Positions 37,601 to 47,575 of a stretch of 64,000 bases of DNA are shown in pieces. The notes beneath the pieces were generated by a model that searched no databases, was not told the origin of the DNA, and saw only the letters and a list, made by a program, of their open reading frames with translations. Origin of the DNA: Nomia melanderi (Eukaryota; Arthropoda; Insecta; Hymenoptera; Halictidae); the NCBI RefSeq assembly GCF_051020985.1, contig NC_135010.1:5702001-5766000 (forward strand), read 5' to 3'. The position numbers were made by a program, and so were the translations under genes. How positions within the stretch are numbered: position 1 is the first letter of the stretch; each line of letters opens with the position of its first letter.

Positions 37601-40600
37601 TAATTTTAATTAATTATTATGTTACTCGATTAAATAATTTTATATAATTTGAATTTTAATAAATTATTACATTACTTAATTAAATAATTTGAAGTAATTT
37701 TAAATAATTTTAATTGTTTAATTTCAAAGGAAAACATAATCTTTTGGCAATATCATTTAAGTTGAACGTGACATTTATTTTGATGAATATTCGAATTCAA
37801 TCTTTTCAACAACCTCGTATTAGTTTTATTTATTTGTATGTATAACAGGACGTCTTTCGGAAGTTCCGCTGTCACACATAAACGACTGCAATTGTCTTCC
37901 ACAATGCAACGACGAAACGTACGATGCATTCAGTGAATCGATTCAGCTAAGTGACATAGGTTACGACTCCGAGATAACGTAAGTGTCGCTTAACTTTTGT
38001 AGTTGGGGAAATATTTTATTGAAAAGAATCCTGATAAATATGAAATATGTATACCATTAAATAATTCTATACAGCCACAACATTGCTGCAGTAGAGGAGC
38101 AATAAGTTTAATAAAATGCAAAATACTTTTGTCATAATCCGTTAAAATGGCGTAAAACACAGGTGACGAATAATTCCAATAGCGTACGTGTCCTAATTAT
38201 TTTAACATAAATATAAAATCAAAGAAAAATATTGGAACATTTATTACTGCATATATTAATTCCAAATTTAATATTTGGAATAACTAGGTTACCTACATTT
38301 ATACGAATTCACATTTTCATAAATAATTCTATAACGGTTAGAATCAATTAAATCAAGATTGAAGTAAATATTAAATAAATTTGTTACTTTTTATTTTCTA
38401 TACACTTATATTTTCGATTTACAAATGAAATTCAAGAACCAGTAAAACTTTTATTTCCTACCTGCCTTTGTAACATTGGAATATTATATTATTTATAAAA
38501 TGATTTACGAAACCGTTCCTTCGAAATTAAAATAAAAACATTCCCAATTATTATAAAACCATTTATTTCGTCATGCATTAACAGAATTTATATTTCCCAT
38601 GTACAAATAAAATTCACGAGCCTGTAATCATTCATATTGCGTACGCCTTTGTAACGTTTTAATACATTTGTTATTAAATGGGCCAAAATGTCTCGTTGTA
38701 TTACTTTTCAATATGGCGTTCACATCGTAATATACTACTAAATCGAAATATATGCAGTGCATAGTTGATGTTAATTCGTAGTTGAAAAATTTAAAAATAA
38801 ATTAATACTAATTTATTAATATTTATTTAGAATCAGTAACTGATGCCAGAACATTAAACATCGAACATCAAATAAAAATACAATAAAAGACAATAATTTT
38901 TACAAACATTGCTTTTATGTGTCCCAATGTAAATATTAATCTACCAGAAAGGTCTATCCGTTTTTTAATTAAAAGATAGTAATATATTTTCAACAGGTTT
39001 ATTAATATTTACTGTACAATATAATTTTCATCTGTACTAACGACCTCCTGCCAGCGTAACGGTAATTTGTGAACTTCATTTCTGTAGAATGACTTTTCTT
39101 TGGAAACTTTAGATGATATCGGACAGAATTTTTTGGTATAGACCTAATAAATTAAATATATTAAATTCATATTAAATATATTAAATTCATATTAAAGCTA
39201 TTAAATTAATATTAAATCTATTAAATTTATATTAAATATACTAAATATTTTAAATTTATCCTAAGTATATTAAGTTTATATTAAATACACTAAATTTACA
39301 TTAAACATATATTAACGTATTAAACATATGAAATACCTGATATATAAAATTTCATTGAAAAATACGACGAGACTTTTCAGTCAATCGAACAGAATCATTT
39401 TCGAGTCCTTTTTTTCACCATCCGCGAAGTAGTAACTATCGTTACGATGTGTGAGAGAGTTTACTGTTATGCAAATGGATATTCCAGGCCGAAACCTTTG
39501 AATATAATACAATGCATTACTGTGAAAACGGATATCATCGTTGATGCCTTTTATTATAGACCGCCGTGAAAAGCATCGCAAGCAAAAGCTCCTTTCCCCC
39601 TATTCACGAACAAGAAATTTCACGAGCGGTTCTTTACAGGCACGGCTTGAATATAAAGAACATCTCGTTCCTCTACGTATATTTCCGGGACGGCTCCTAC
39701 CTCGAGTACCGCAAGGACACCATCCTGGGCTGGGATAGTCTCCTCGGTAAGAAAAACTTGTTCGAAACGTGTACATACGCATGTACGAGTTCTTTCCTTG
39801 CCGTGCCGTATAACAGCTAATAGAAGAGAACGCTTAATAAAACAAGGCGAAAGCGGGCAGAAAAAGAATTCCTGGGAAATTGGGACGGGAACTTTCACTC
39901 GTTTTTCGGTAGCAAGCTGAACCTCGTTTAGTTAACCCCTTGCCATACGATTTCTCTTCCAATTGCAGTCAATAGAGATATTTTATTCTACATTTATCCT
40001 ATGCCTACGTTTACTCAGCAGCATTACAATTAATAATAGAAAAATATTATTTAATTTGGACTTGGGAGAATTAAGTGATATTTATATTTGTCTGACACGA
40101 TACTGTAGGGCAAGGGGTTAATCCCTTGAACTGAAGTAACGAGTCTCATTCACATGTGTTCTGACAGGGGAAGTTATTGAACCCGGAAATTCTAAAAACT
40201 ATGAAACGTCGTGGGTAAGTAGAGCAAGTAATTGAAATTTTGTTTTCGTGCCGAATTTGACTCTGAAGGGGTGAAACCACCATTTGAAGAATATGAAAAT
40301 TTTTCTTTCCTGTGAATTGTTTCGAGAACGGTAAGAGATAGCGAGAGAAAGTTTAAACAAAAAGTTCTTTTGTTCTTTTTTGCCTACAGTATTGCAAAGT
40401 TAAAAGAAAATTTTAAGGGCTGATGGTGGGAGTGTTTTGAAAAATTTTATTTTGCAATTTTATAGATGAGAGAGCAATGTTTGTTCAAACTTTTCTTAGC
40501 TATCTTTTACTGTTTTCGAGATAATTACCGGAAAAAATGTATCAGGTTTAACTTACGCACGAAGTTTCATCATTTTTTTAATTTCCAGATACCTTTTTTT

Positions 40601-42040
40601 GTGAGCTAAATTTCTTCATTATTCTTCTAGTATAATTACTTAATACTCAGAGTAAATGTAAATTACGTTAAATATAGGATACCTATTCCGTTTAATAAAT
40701 TGTTAACAGTGACGTGACAAGTGCATAGTCGAAGAAGATGAGGAAACAAGAAATCTAGTTAAATGAAGGAAACAGAATGATAAAGTTGGTTAAATGCAAT
40801 TTAGATTCAAATGTAATTTACCGAGGTAGAGGAACATTATTTCGAGATGCAATCAAGGATCTCAGATTTTAACGAGAGGACTATTTTCATCCTCTTGGAA
40901 TACGGTGAACAATTATAATTCGAGTCGCTGGTACAACTGATACACCCGGTTCACTTAATTCGTTTCGATCGATTGGACTAATTGGAATTCGTCTTGCTTT
41001 TACCTTTCATAGTTTCTGACAAACAATCGCTATATCGATTGTTTACGAGCATCTTCGGGTTGTAATATTTCATTACACTGTTGTCACGTTACAGCATAGA
41101 ATATAATCTCATCGACAAAATCAATTAACCCCTTTTTGTTCTGTTCCATTTAATAATTTAAAGCATGAACGTACCTACATTATTATAAAATGTAATTGTA
41201 TAATCTTACTGTTCAAATCTGAACAAAATGAGCTAGTGTATTCCTTGTGCGTTGCTCAGATAATTGTAACATTAATCCTTTATAAATTAAATTGTATAAC
41301 AATTGAAGTACAATTAAAAAGAAATTATTGATTTAACTCCTTGCCCTATGATTTATTTTTCACCTGTGATAGATACAACAACTTTGTCAGTAATAATTTA
41401 TCAGAAAAAGAGGACCATTCTATGGTTTTTCTATATCTACGTTTGCTCTACAATATAATAATTAATAACGGACGAATAATATTTCATTTGAATTCAAAAG
41501 GATTTAGTAATGTTTATGTTTGTTAGATCATATTTAAATTGTTCACCATGAGGCTCACACGTTATTGAAAGGCAAGGGGTTAAAAGAATTAGTGTTATGC
41601 GAAACGCTAAGGTTTTCGTGGCGCTTAACGTGTGAAAATAAAGTTACATCAAAATTAAATGGAAAGGACCTAAGAACAATAGAAGACGCGACAATAAGTA
41701 AATTACATGTTCCAGCTGATGTGACGTGAGAAATCGAATTACAATTTCAGCTTCGTTCGGAGGGATCTTCGGACTCTGCCTGGGCGGCTCGGTGATAAGT
41801 TTCATCGAGTTTCTTTATTATCTGACGTCGGAGCTGCTCGCCGCTCGCAAAGAGAAACGCGAATTACGAAACGAAAATCTGCCACCAGCTTCGAAGTTAT
41901 TTACCCCGGGACCGGTGAATAAAGACCCGAGGAAAGCTGACAAATGCGTGTTTTACGTTTGGAACGAACAGTTTCCGCGACAGAACCAGAAAAGCACTTT
42001 TGGTTTTAGGAATGATGGACTCCGACCGTACCGTGAGTAA
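31623..42040 (+). CDS. Pickpocket-family DEG/ENaC sodium channel subunit, 12 exons
   Basis: Exons: 31623-31677, 32476-32612, 32719-32906, 34109-34235, 34305-34450, 34684-34780, 35331-35594, 36262-36367, 37429-37485, 37849-37978, 39574-39746, 41751-42040. All borders are GT/AG and all phases agree, giving 589 aa ending in TAA. The N-terminal gating His-Gly is at residues 45-46 (NTGLHGFRYI). TM1 is about residues 65-82, followed by FPGITICN (104-111). The large cysteine-rich extracellular loop includes VHDSIDYPDVG (286-296), RMCLFDGE (331-338) and the Cys-rich SECIQKN / PCGCLPFFFP block. TM2 is about 497-519 with the selectivity-filter triplet GGS (505-507) and a conserved Glu513. Trimeric amiloride-type cation channels of this family serve taste, mechanical or water sensing in insects. 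The subfamily is not resolved. The exon 11 acceptor could instead give a start at 39589. The canonical donor at 42033 suggests an alternative longer C-terminus. Introns carry several miniature transposons. Confidence 0.95.
31801..32047. mobile_element. Inverted-repeat element in channel intron 1
   Basis: The left arm TTTCTGAGAAAATCAATTTA, then TTTGAACATTTGT, is mirrored by ACAAATGTTCAAA, then GGATTTTCTCAAAAACTG, at about 31985-32045. The arms are about 60 bases with no TTAA flanks. Confidence 0.65.
32641..32671. repeat. (TG)n microsatellite in channel intron 2
   Basis: An almost pure GT/TG run with one interruption, only 28 bases after the exon 2 donor. Confidence 0.9.
35020..35120. mobile_element. 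Family I end fragment in channel intron 6
   Basis: It aligns with the right part of family I (CTGTTCAAGTAATTAAATCA, then AATCGTCCGTAAAGGG) and ends in TTAA at 35117-35120. The left end was not found. Confidence 0.55.
35595..36261. other. Channel intron 7
   Basis: Contains a TTAACACGTTCGCTGCCAGC end-like motif at 35630, followed by CGTCACATATTTGTGACCG, which is a small palindrome. A direct repeat of TTTTTCTYATATTTTGTTTA lies at about 35785 and 35845. A complete family K element fills its right part. Confidence 0.5.
35956..36152. mobile_element. TTAA-ended element family K in channel intron 7
   Basis: TTAACCCCTTAACAGCGATA at the left and AACGCCGTTAAGGGGTTAA at the right, 197 bp. No second copy in the window. 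Confidence 0.8.
37979..39573. other. Large AT-rich channel intron 10
   Basis: AT-rich with recurring TTTATTTCC/AAATTCA phrases and an ATTAAAT-type tandem repeat at 39140-39330. No TTAA element with two ends was seen. Confidence 0.5.
39140..39330. repeat. AT-rich tandem repeat (ATATTAAATTCATATTAAA type)
   Basis: About a dozen imperfect copies of a TATATTAAAT-like core in channel intron 10. Confidence 0.8.
39932..40121. mobile_element. TTAA-ended element family A, copy 4, internally deleted
   Basis: TTAACCCCTTGCCATACG at the left and TACTGTAGGGCAAGGGGTTAA at the right, only 190 bp, so about 60 bases of the family body are missing. It lies in channel intron 11. Confidence 0.85.
40237..40610. 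repeat. Dispersed repeat U, copy 1 (channel intron 11)
   Basis: Shares TGCCGAATTT, CTGAAGGGGTGAA and GAACGGTAAGAG with 63826-64000. The right part carries the inverse of the left (GCAATTTTATAGATGAGAG region), suggesting an inverted-repeat element. Confidence 0.65.
41333..41583. mobile_element. TTAA-ended element family A, copy 5
   Basis: 251 bp. TTAACTCCTTGCCCTATG at the left and GAAAGGCAAGGGGTTAA at the right. Opposite orientation to 10513-10763, in channel intron 11. Confidence 0.88.
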
Positions 42041-42155
42041 CAGCTACCAAGAAAATAAAATACTTTCGTGAAACGAAAGTCACCGTTTTTTATTAGAACA
42101 TTTACTTGTCGATGATTGATTTTTAGTGATCGAAATATAGGGTTCGTACAATTCT

Positions 42156-42398
42156 TTAACACGTTGACTGCCGCGGTGATCGGTGTCCGGAGTTCAAAAT
42201 TGCTCGATAACAATAGCAATAAGAAAATTGATGTCAAATAAAAATATTTAGTGACATAAGTGGCTGGATAACAACGTAATATGAGTACTGTGACACCAAA
42301 TCATTAGTAATTATTTCTATTACCATTTACCTTTGTCATGAAAGAATCATTATTACCATACAAAACGCTCGAAACTATCGTGGCAGTTAACGTGTTAA
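42156..42398. mobile_element. TTAA-ended element family B, copy 4
   Basis: TTAACACGTTGACTGCCGCG at the left and TCGTGGCAGTTAACGTGTTAA at the right. It lies just after channel exon 12. Confidence 0.88.
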
Positions 42399-42757
42399 CG
42401 TTGATTTAGGACACTAGAAGTTCGACATTTTTTTCTTGTAGAATAAGTTTCCTGCGTTAATATTCCGGTTTCAATGTGTTTCATACGATTGGAGATGTTG
42501 CGAATGCATAATATATGATCGTTGCATAATGCAATGAGTTCATTGACTTCAGTGATAACAAAATTTCTTAGATAATAGAGCTTATTGGTAGACATTGTTA
42601 GTTTTATTAGTATTAATTAAAGCAAATTACATTTGCATATTTAACGAACTTATCAATTCAAATTAAACGAAATTTTGTATACTTCATCGAGCGTGTTGAT
42701 TGTATAATAAATAAACGTGGAATGTATATTTTAATCGAAATTTGTTTACATTCATTC

Positions 42758-42985
42758 TTAACTCTAATCGGATCACGATGTGACTTTGAGTCGCATTTGA
42801 ACTTTTCACTTAAATTTTTTGATTATTTCATATTGCATTTCCAACAGTTTTTTTGAGGCTTTTAAAATTTGGGTCCTATAAACAAAAACAATAACCTTTT
42901 AATCGTTCCTTTTATTCTCATAAGTGACTGAGAATCACATCGTGGTGTGATTTGTTATAAAAACACGTGGTACGATTAGGGTTAA
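42758..42985. mobile_element. TTAA-ended element family M
   Basis: TTAACTCTAATCGGATCACG at the left and GTACGATTAGGGTTAA at the right. Subterminal TGTGACTTTGAGTCGCAT and GTGACTGAGAATCACAT stretches form small hairpins. Confidence 0.75.
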
Positions 42986-43057
42986 ATCGCGTCGATTAGA
43001 ATAAGCTCTGAATTTTTCTGAATACACAAATGTGTAAGTGGAATAAATACTTTTATG

Positions 43058-43606
43058 CAACCCTCTATAGGCCTGTGTGACTTAGAAGTCACATACGAAT
43101 ATATTAGCATCTTGTTGATTTATTTTACATGAAAAAGTGGCGAATAAAATGAAGTAACTAACACGTTGACTGTCACGAGAATTTCGAACGTTTTTCGTAA
43201 CAATACATATTCTTCCATAACAAAGGCAAATAGTATTAGAAATAATTATTAATGAATTGGTATCACAGTACACTGGTTACACTATTATCTAGCTGTTTGT
43301 GTTACTAAGTATTTTTATTCGATATCAGTTTTCTTATTGTAATTGTATTTAAGCGATTTTGAAGTTCCGATTACCGGTGACCACCGTGCCAGTCAACGTG
43401 TTAATTAACAAACTTTTATACGCTCAGGCGTGAAAGTTAGTCATTGTAATTTCAAAATTAAAGCGCATTTTCGTTTCAATACAATTATTCAAACTGCTGA
43501 ATACATTGTTAATTTGTATTTATAGGTTGATATTTGTTAATTTTATACTATATCTTTTTGTATTCACGAAAAAACCGTGAAACCTATTCAGCCTATAGAG
43601 GATTAA
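43058..43606. mobile_element. Inverted-repeat element family N, split by a family B element
   Basis: AACCCTCTATAGGCCTGTGTG at the left and TTCAGCCTATAGAGGATTAA at the right are inverse. The left TTAA is degraded. 43158-43404 is inserted within it. Confidence 0.65.
43158..43404. mobile_element. Family B element nested in family N
   Basis: CTAACACGTTGACTGTCACG at the left (first TTAA changed to CTAA) and GTGCCAGTCAACGTGTTAA at the right, about 247 bp. Opposite orientation to 42156-42398. Confidence 0.82.
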
Positions 43607-43970
43607 ATGATATTATAGTATCTCTCTTTATTAGACTGTAGATTTTCATGCAAATTTGACAACGTTCCACATTATTCCATACTATTTTATAAAGACGTAA
43701 TAAACGATACACGAAAATAAAAGCGAACGTTAACGATAAGCCCAAAAATTCAGTCGAATATTTATTGTACCATTTTTTATTTAATGTTCCTCAAAATTGG
43801 GCGTCTCACAAGCATAAATATATACGAAGAACCGCAGTTCAGCCGTTGCGTTTCAAATGCATACCCGAATGTTTCATAAACACATGGGAGTCCGGGCACC
43901 GACAATAAAATTCCAATTAAGCGTGATAAAAACAGATGTAAACTTTGATGAACAGTGACCGGTGTTTCAG

Positions 43971-44251
43971 AACTGGAGATCGTTATTTCGTTGCTCCCGT
44001 CGAAGAGAAAAAAGAAACGAAACAACGACGCGACGCGGCGCCAAATGAGTTGGCAGCTCGCCCACGATGAACACGAGCGCACGATGCCAACCAGGCATGA
44101 CAGTCATCCGTGCTTGATCCTGAAGAACGACGATAGCTACGCAGTGAAACAAGCAGTTCCACCGATAAGCATGATTTGTAGGAGTTTCGTAATTGGGAAG
44201 GCTGTTGATCGTCTATTTATACTGCACCTCATTTCGTGTAGTATCATTTAG
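43971..44251 (+). CDS. Candidate alternative terminal exon of the pickpocket channel
   Basis: A GC-richer patch follows GGTGTTTCAG (43961-43970) and stays open to TAG at 44249-44251. If the strong donor ACC|GTGAGT at 42033 in channel exon 12 is used, phase 1 joins exactly. The total coding length becomes 2043 bases (680 aa), replacing the short tail RE-stop. The added tail is basic then polar (SKRKKKRNND, followed by a His/Asp/Glu-rich stretch), fitting an intracellular C-terminus. The body of the patch looks coding up to about 44165. The last 28 codons are less convincing and a GT at 44180 could be another donor. A TTAA element begins only 26 bases after the stop. I cannot name a domain in the tail. 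Confidence 0.5.
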
Positions 44252-44310
44252 GAACAGGACAATAATGAATGTAGCGTTAACCCTTTGCGGACGAGAAATT
44301 TTCAATCCTT

Positions 44311-45107
44311 TTAATCGCTTGCCGTACAATGACAAGTGCGACTCGCGATGAAGATTTCTAGGCCAATTTAACAACAATCAATGTTGTTCATTACCCGCGG
44401 ATCAAAGCAACTTTTGCTATTATCGATAATATTGCTATTATTGATAATAGCAAATTGCTATTATTGTTATTATTGTAGGAATTATCCTGGGAGAGTCCTC
44501 AATCTGGTGGGATATTCCCTTACAAGTCGCAAGATCTTTACAGATCACTAAACGCTTGCTCGCCGATTACACAAAGTTTCGCCCACAAAGTCTCGCACTA
44601 ACGTCTCGCTCAAAAGTCTCGCTCGAATAACACGCACCAAAATGTCTCTCTCCACTATCACGTAGAAAATGTCGTCATTCCCACTCGCTTTTAATACACA
44701 CCCCTATTCGCTCTGTCTTTCTCACCCTTGCACCCTTCTCACTCGCATCTTTCGTCTATAATCAAAATTTACGCAGTCGCGTACACGGTTTTCTCACGGT
44801 TCAGTCGCTCAGTTCCAGACACTCTTCCTCGCATTCTTTTAGCCACTCAAGATTTTCTAAACGCAGTCACACCATTTTCCAAACAGTGGCGCCGGTCCGT
44901 CGCAACATGACCTGGTCGGCCGCACGCACGCACAACAAACCATTCATCCCACATTATTGATAATAGCAAAATTTTGCTATTATTATCCTCAAATGAAATT
45001 TCTACTCCAAGTAGAATGGAAAATTCTGTTGCATTTCTTCCAAATTGTCGATAGTAAAATGTTACGCGAGCTTAGTAGCGAAAGTAAATAGTACGCCAAG
45101 GGGTTAA
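44311..45107. mobile_element. Diverged family A element inside family I, itself interrupted by R
   Basis: The left end TTAATCGCTTGCCGTAC, then GTGCGACTCGCGATGAA, follows the other family A ends. The right end is GTACGCCAAGGGGTTAA. The middle 44400-44960 is foreign and includes repeat R and GCTATTATTGATAATAGC palindromes. Confidence 0.7.
44548..44946 (+). mobile_element. Dispersed repeat R, copy 2, with the empty TTAA site
   Basis: Aligns with the minus strand of 16066-16745. At 44691-44694 a single TTAA stands where the 16 kb copy carries a family A element. It is flanked by GATAATAGCAAA palindromic AT-rich stretches. Confidence 0.7.
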
Positions 45108-45292
45108 AACACTTTCCCTACAAAATGTAATTATGCACCGAAATGTCAAGTATCAAAAAGAAAGATAACCAAGTATCAATCTCCCATCATTTCAGAAGTT
45201 AAATTATTCATTTGCAGTTATCGTTTTAAACATGACAGCTGAAAGTCGTCATTACGGCGACATCCGACCGTAAAGCGTTAAAACGCGGATAC

Positions 45293-45705
45293 ACAACCCT
45301 TCGCGGACGAGAATTTTTGAATTCTGTAAAAACACTTTCCATACAAAATGTAATTATGCATTCAAATGAAATGTAATTATGCATTCAGAAAAAGGATAAC
45401 CAAGTATTAACCCTTAGAGTACCAGCGTCGCTCACAGCGACGCTGAAAATTTGTCCAAAAAGGCCAGCGTCACCCTCAGCGACTCTTTGTTTTTGATAGC
45501 GATAAATACAACAGGAAGTATGAAAACTTACTTCTGCTGATTATATTTATTGTTATCAAAAATAAAGAGTCTGGCACTTTTTGGAAAAATGTTCGGCGTC
45601 GCTTACAGCGATGTTGGCACTCTAAGGGTTAATCTCTCGTTATTTGAATAATCAGATTATTCATTCGCAACTATTGTTTCAAATATGACAGTTGAAAGAC
45701 GCAGG
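45293..45705. mobile_element. Family I element with nested family J, right end lost
   Basis: AACCCTTCGCGGACGAGAAT at the left, then ACACTTTCCATACAAAATG as in the adjacent copy. It resumes after the nested element with TCTCTCGTTATTTGAATAAT. The terminal GCAAAGGG end is not present. Confidence 0.7.
45407..45632. mobile_element. TTAA-ended element family J with terminal hairpins
   Basis: TTAACCCTTAGAGTACCAGC at the left and GGCACTCTAAGGGTTAA at the right, 226 bp. The left end holds GCGTCGCTCACAGCGACGC, a perfect hairpin; the right end a matching GGCGTCGCTTACAGCGATG. Confidence 0.9.
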
Positions 45706-46071
45706 TATTCTTCGCGGAATGCGATTTTGATAAAGTATTAGCTGGCGTTCGTGGTCGCGGGCTTTTGTCACGAAGATTTCCTGGGGGACAGATTTTTTCC
45801 TCATCAGCGCCGGAGGGTGGCGGTGCTCCGGTATTCTTGCCATGGATTCAATTTCAGGGATGACGGCGGAATAAAAGCTTGGCTTGCAGGTTGTACGATG
45901 ATCTCCAGAATTGGCTGCGGTCCGTGATGTTCCGCGTGATATGTACCGGGCTGTTCTTTCGCCGGTGGAGAACGTGACCGCGTGCCAGTCGGTCAAGAAC
46001 AGTCTGACGCAGACACAGCTGATGCCGCAGCGGTAAAATCTGCGGCAAGGAAAACGCTCGGGGGTAAGTGA
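45679..46071 (-). CDS. Possible coding exon or conserved GC-rich island, function unknown
   Basis: A frame on the minus strand is open from about 46071 to a stop at 45679. It covers a sharply GC-richer island between AT-rich flanks and has no ATG near its start. A second minus frame (46171-45854) overlaps it, using a possible acceptor CTTGCCGCAG near 46042. Part of the translation looks coding-like (KPSFYSAVIPEIESMARIPE). No domain is recognised, and splice partners were not found. It lies downstream of the nested transposon stack. Confidence 0.22.
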   Translation of the reverse strand, partial: SLTPERFPCRRFYRCGISCVCVRLFLTDWHAVTFSTGERTARYISRGTSRTAANSGDHRTTCKPSFYSAVIPEIESMARIPEHRHPPALMRKKSVPQEIFVTKARDHERQLILYQNRIPRRIPASFNCHI

Positions 46072-46171
46072 ACTCTGCTAACGACCCGGCGAAAGGAAAA
46101 AGATCTCGCGTCCGTGTATTCCGTAGGATACAGATTAATTGAATTGTTTCTTCTTTGAATTTTCGTTTCAT

Positions 46172-47042
46172 CCTTCGGCCACGAGCTGTCGTACTCTTTA
46201 TAGATTTGTGTTTTCTGCTTATCTTGTGTTTTGAGATTTAGCTTGGTATTTAATGTAATTTAATGGAGTGTAAGTGATACGCTTACCTTGAGATGTTGTG
46301 TTTACTTTTATGTGTTTATAATTTATGATTTATTATTTATTTAATATCAGTAATATTTATTTATTTGTTTGTTTAATGATGCTTTATAACATTTAATAAT
46401 GTTTGAAAACTGTTTAAAAACTGTTTAAGTTTCTTGTTTCCTTGAAAATGAAGTTAATTTGAACATTAATGTCAATAGTTTCTTTTTCAAAGTTGACTTA
46501 ATTCGTTAAACAAGTATTTGTCAATGATTGTTTATTTAATTCTTCAAATAACATTGAGTTTTTATTTATATTTACAATTAATTTGCAAATATGAATAGAA
46601 CGTAAGGGAACGTTGAGAAGTGGGTTGTACGTGAAGTAGGTCGCCCATTTTTTAATGTGTCCTTTAAATGAAAATTAATGATCGTATAATATTTCTCGAT
46701 ACTTACGTGGAGAGCTCAGAAGTCAATCAGTGTAAATCACATTTCCGTTTTACATAGCTTAAAAGAGTTTTAATCGTTAAAACTTTGAGTTAATAAAGTA
46801 ATGGGGGCACCACCTGCGGGACTAAATCTTAAGTATGAAGGTAGTGACATAATTGCTTGATTAACTGAAAGTTTTAATAATAGGGCCGCTCTGTAAATGT
46901 TTAAGATGAAAATATGACTTACGCTCTTTGGCTTTTGAACCTTCCAATTTTATTACTGCAAATTGTATAAAATAGCCGAAATTATTAGTACAAAACGTAT
47001 AAAAAAAGACGTTTTCTGACACCCGAAAGAAAATTATATGAA
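46172..47042. other. AT-rich spacer with repeat Q copy 2
   Basis: 46695-46785 is the second copy of the dispersed repeat also at 7528 and 56672. A GGGGGCACCACCTGCGGGAC patch at about 46802 resembles the end of family T (61481). No gene was seen. Confidence 0.45.
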
Positions 47043-47325
47043 ATTTGGTGATTTGGTAATTTGATAATTGGATGATTTGGTGATTTGGTAATTTGGTAAT
47101 TTGGTGATTTGGTGATTTGGTGATTTGGTGATTTGGTGATTTGGTGATTTGGTGATTTGGTGATTTGGTGATTTAGTAATTTGGTAATTTGGTAATTTGG
47201 TGATTTGGTGATTTGGTGATTTGGTAATTTGGTAATTTGGTGATTTGGTGATTTGGTGATTTGGTGATTTGGTGATTTGGTGATTTGGTGATTTGGTGAT
47301 TTGGTGATTTGGTGATTTCGTTAAT
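47043..47325. repeat. 8-bp minisatellite TTTGGTGA, about 35 copies
   Basis: An almost uninterrupted run of the octamer TTTGGTGA with TTTGGTAA variants in clusters, followed by an AAAATTTC run at 47345-47385. Confidence 0.97.
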
Positions 47326-47575
47326 TGTTAATTTAAGCACATAAAAATTTCAAAATTTCAAAATTTCAAAATTTCAAAAATTCAAAAATAATTTAAGAAT
47401 AAAAATATAGTGCTCCTATTAATCGAGATCCTATTGTACTACACGGAAATCAAAACGCAAATGATATAAACATACATCCCATGGAAAACTAAAATTCATT
47501 CTTCTACAGAGTTACACGTAGCACTTGGAAATATTAAATCTATGTCTCCAGGTGGGAATTCGATTCAGGACTCAA

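Larger units (their letters stand above)
44277..45281. mobile_element. Family I element carrying nested family A and repeat R
   Basis: The left end is TTAACCCTTTGCGGACGAG and the right end CGACCGTAAAGCGTTAA. After removing 44311-45107 the halves join into a sequence that aligns with the neighbouring copy at 45293 and, in reverse, with 8869-9086. Confidence 0.8.

Noticed and set aside
44728..44910. 60-aa frame similar to the minus frame at 16086-16295
   Set aside because: Both lie in dispersed repeat R. The likeness reflects DNA copy homology; coding status is unproven.
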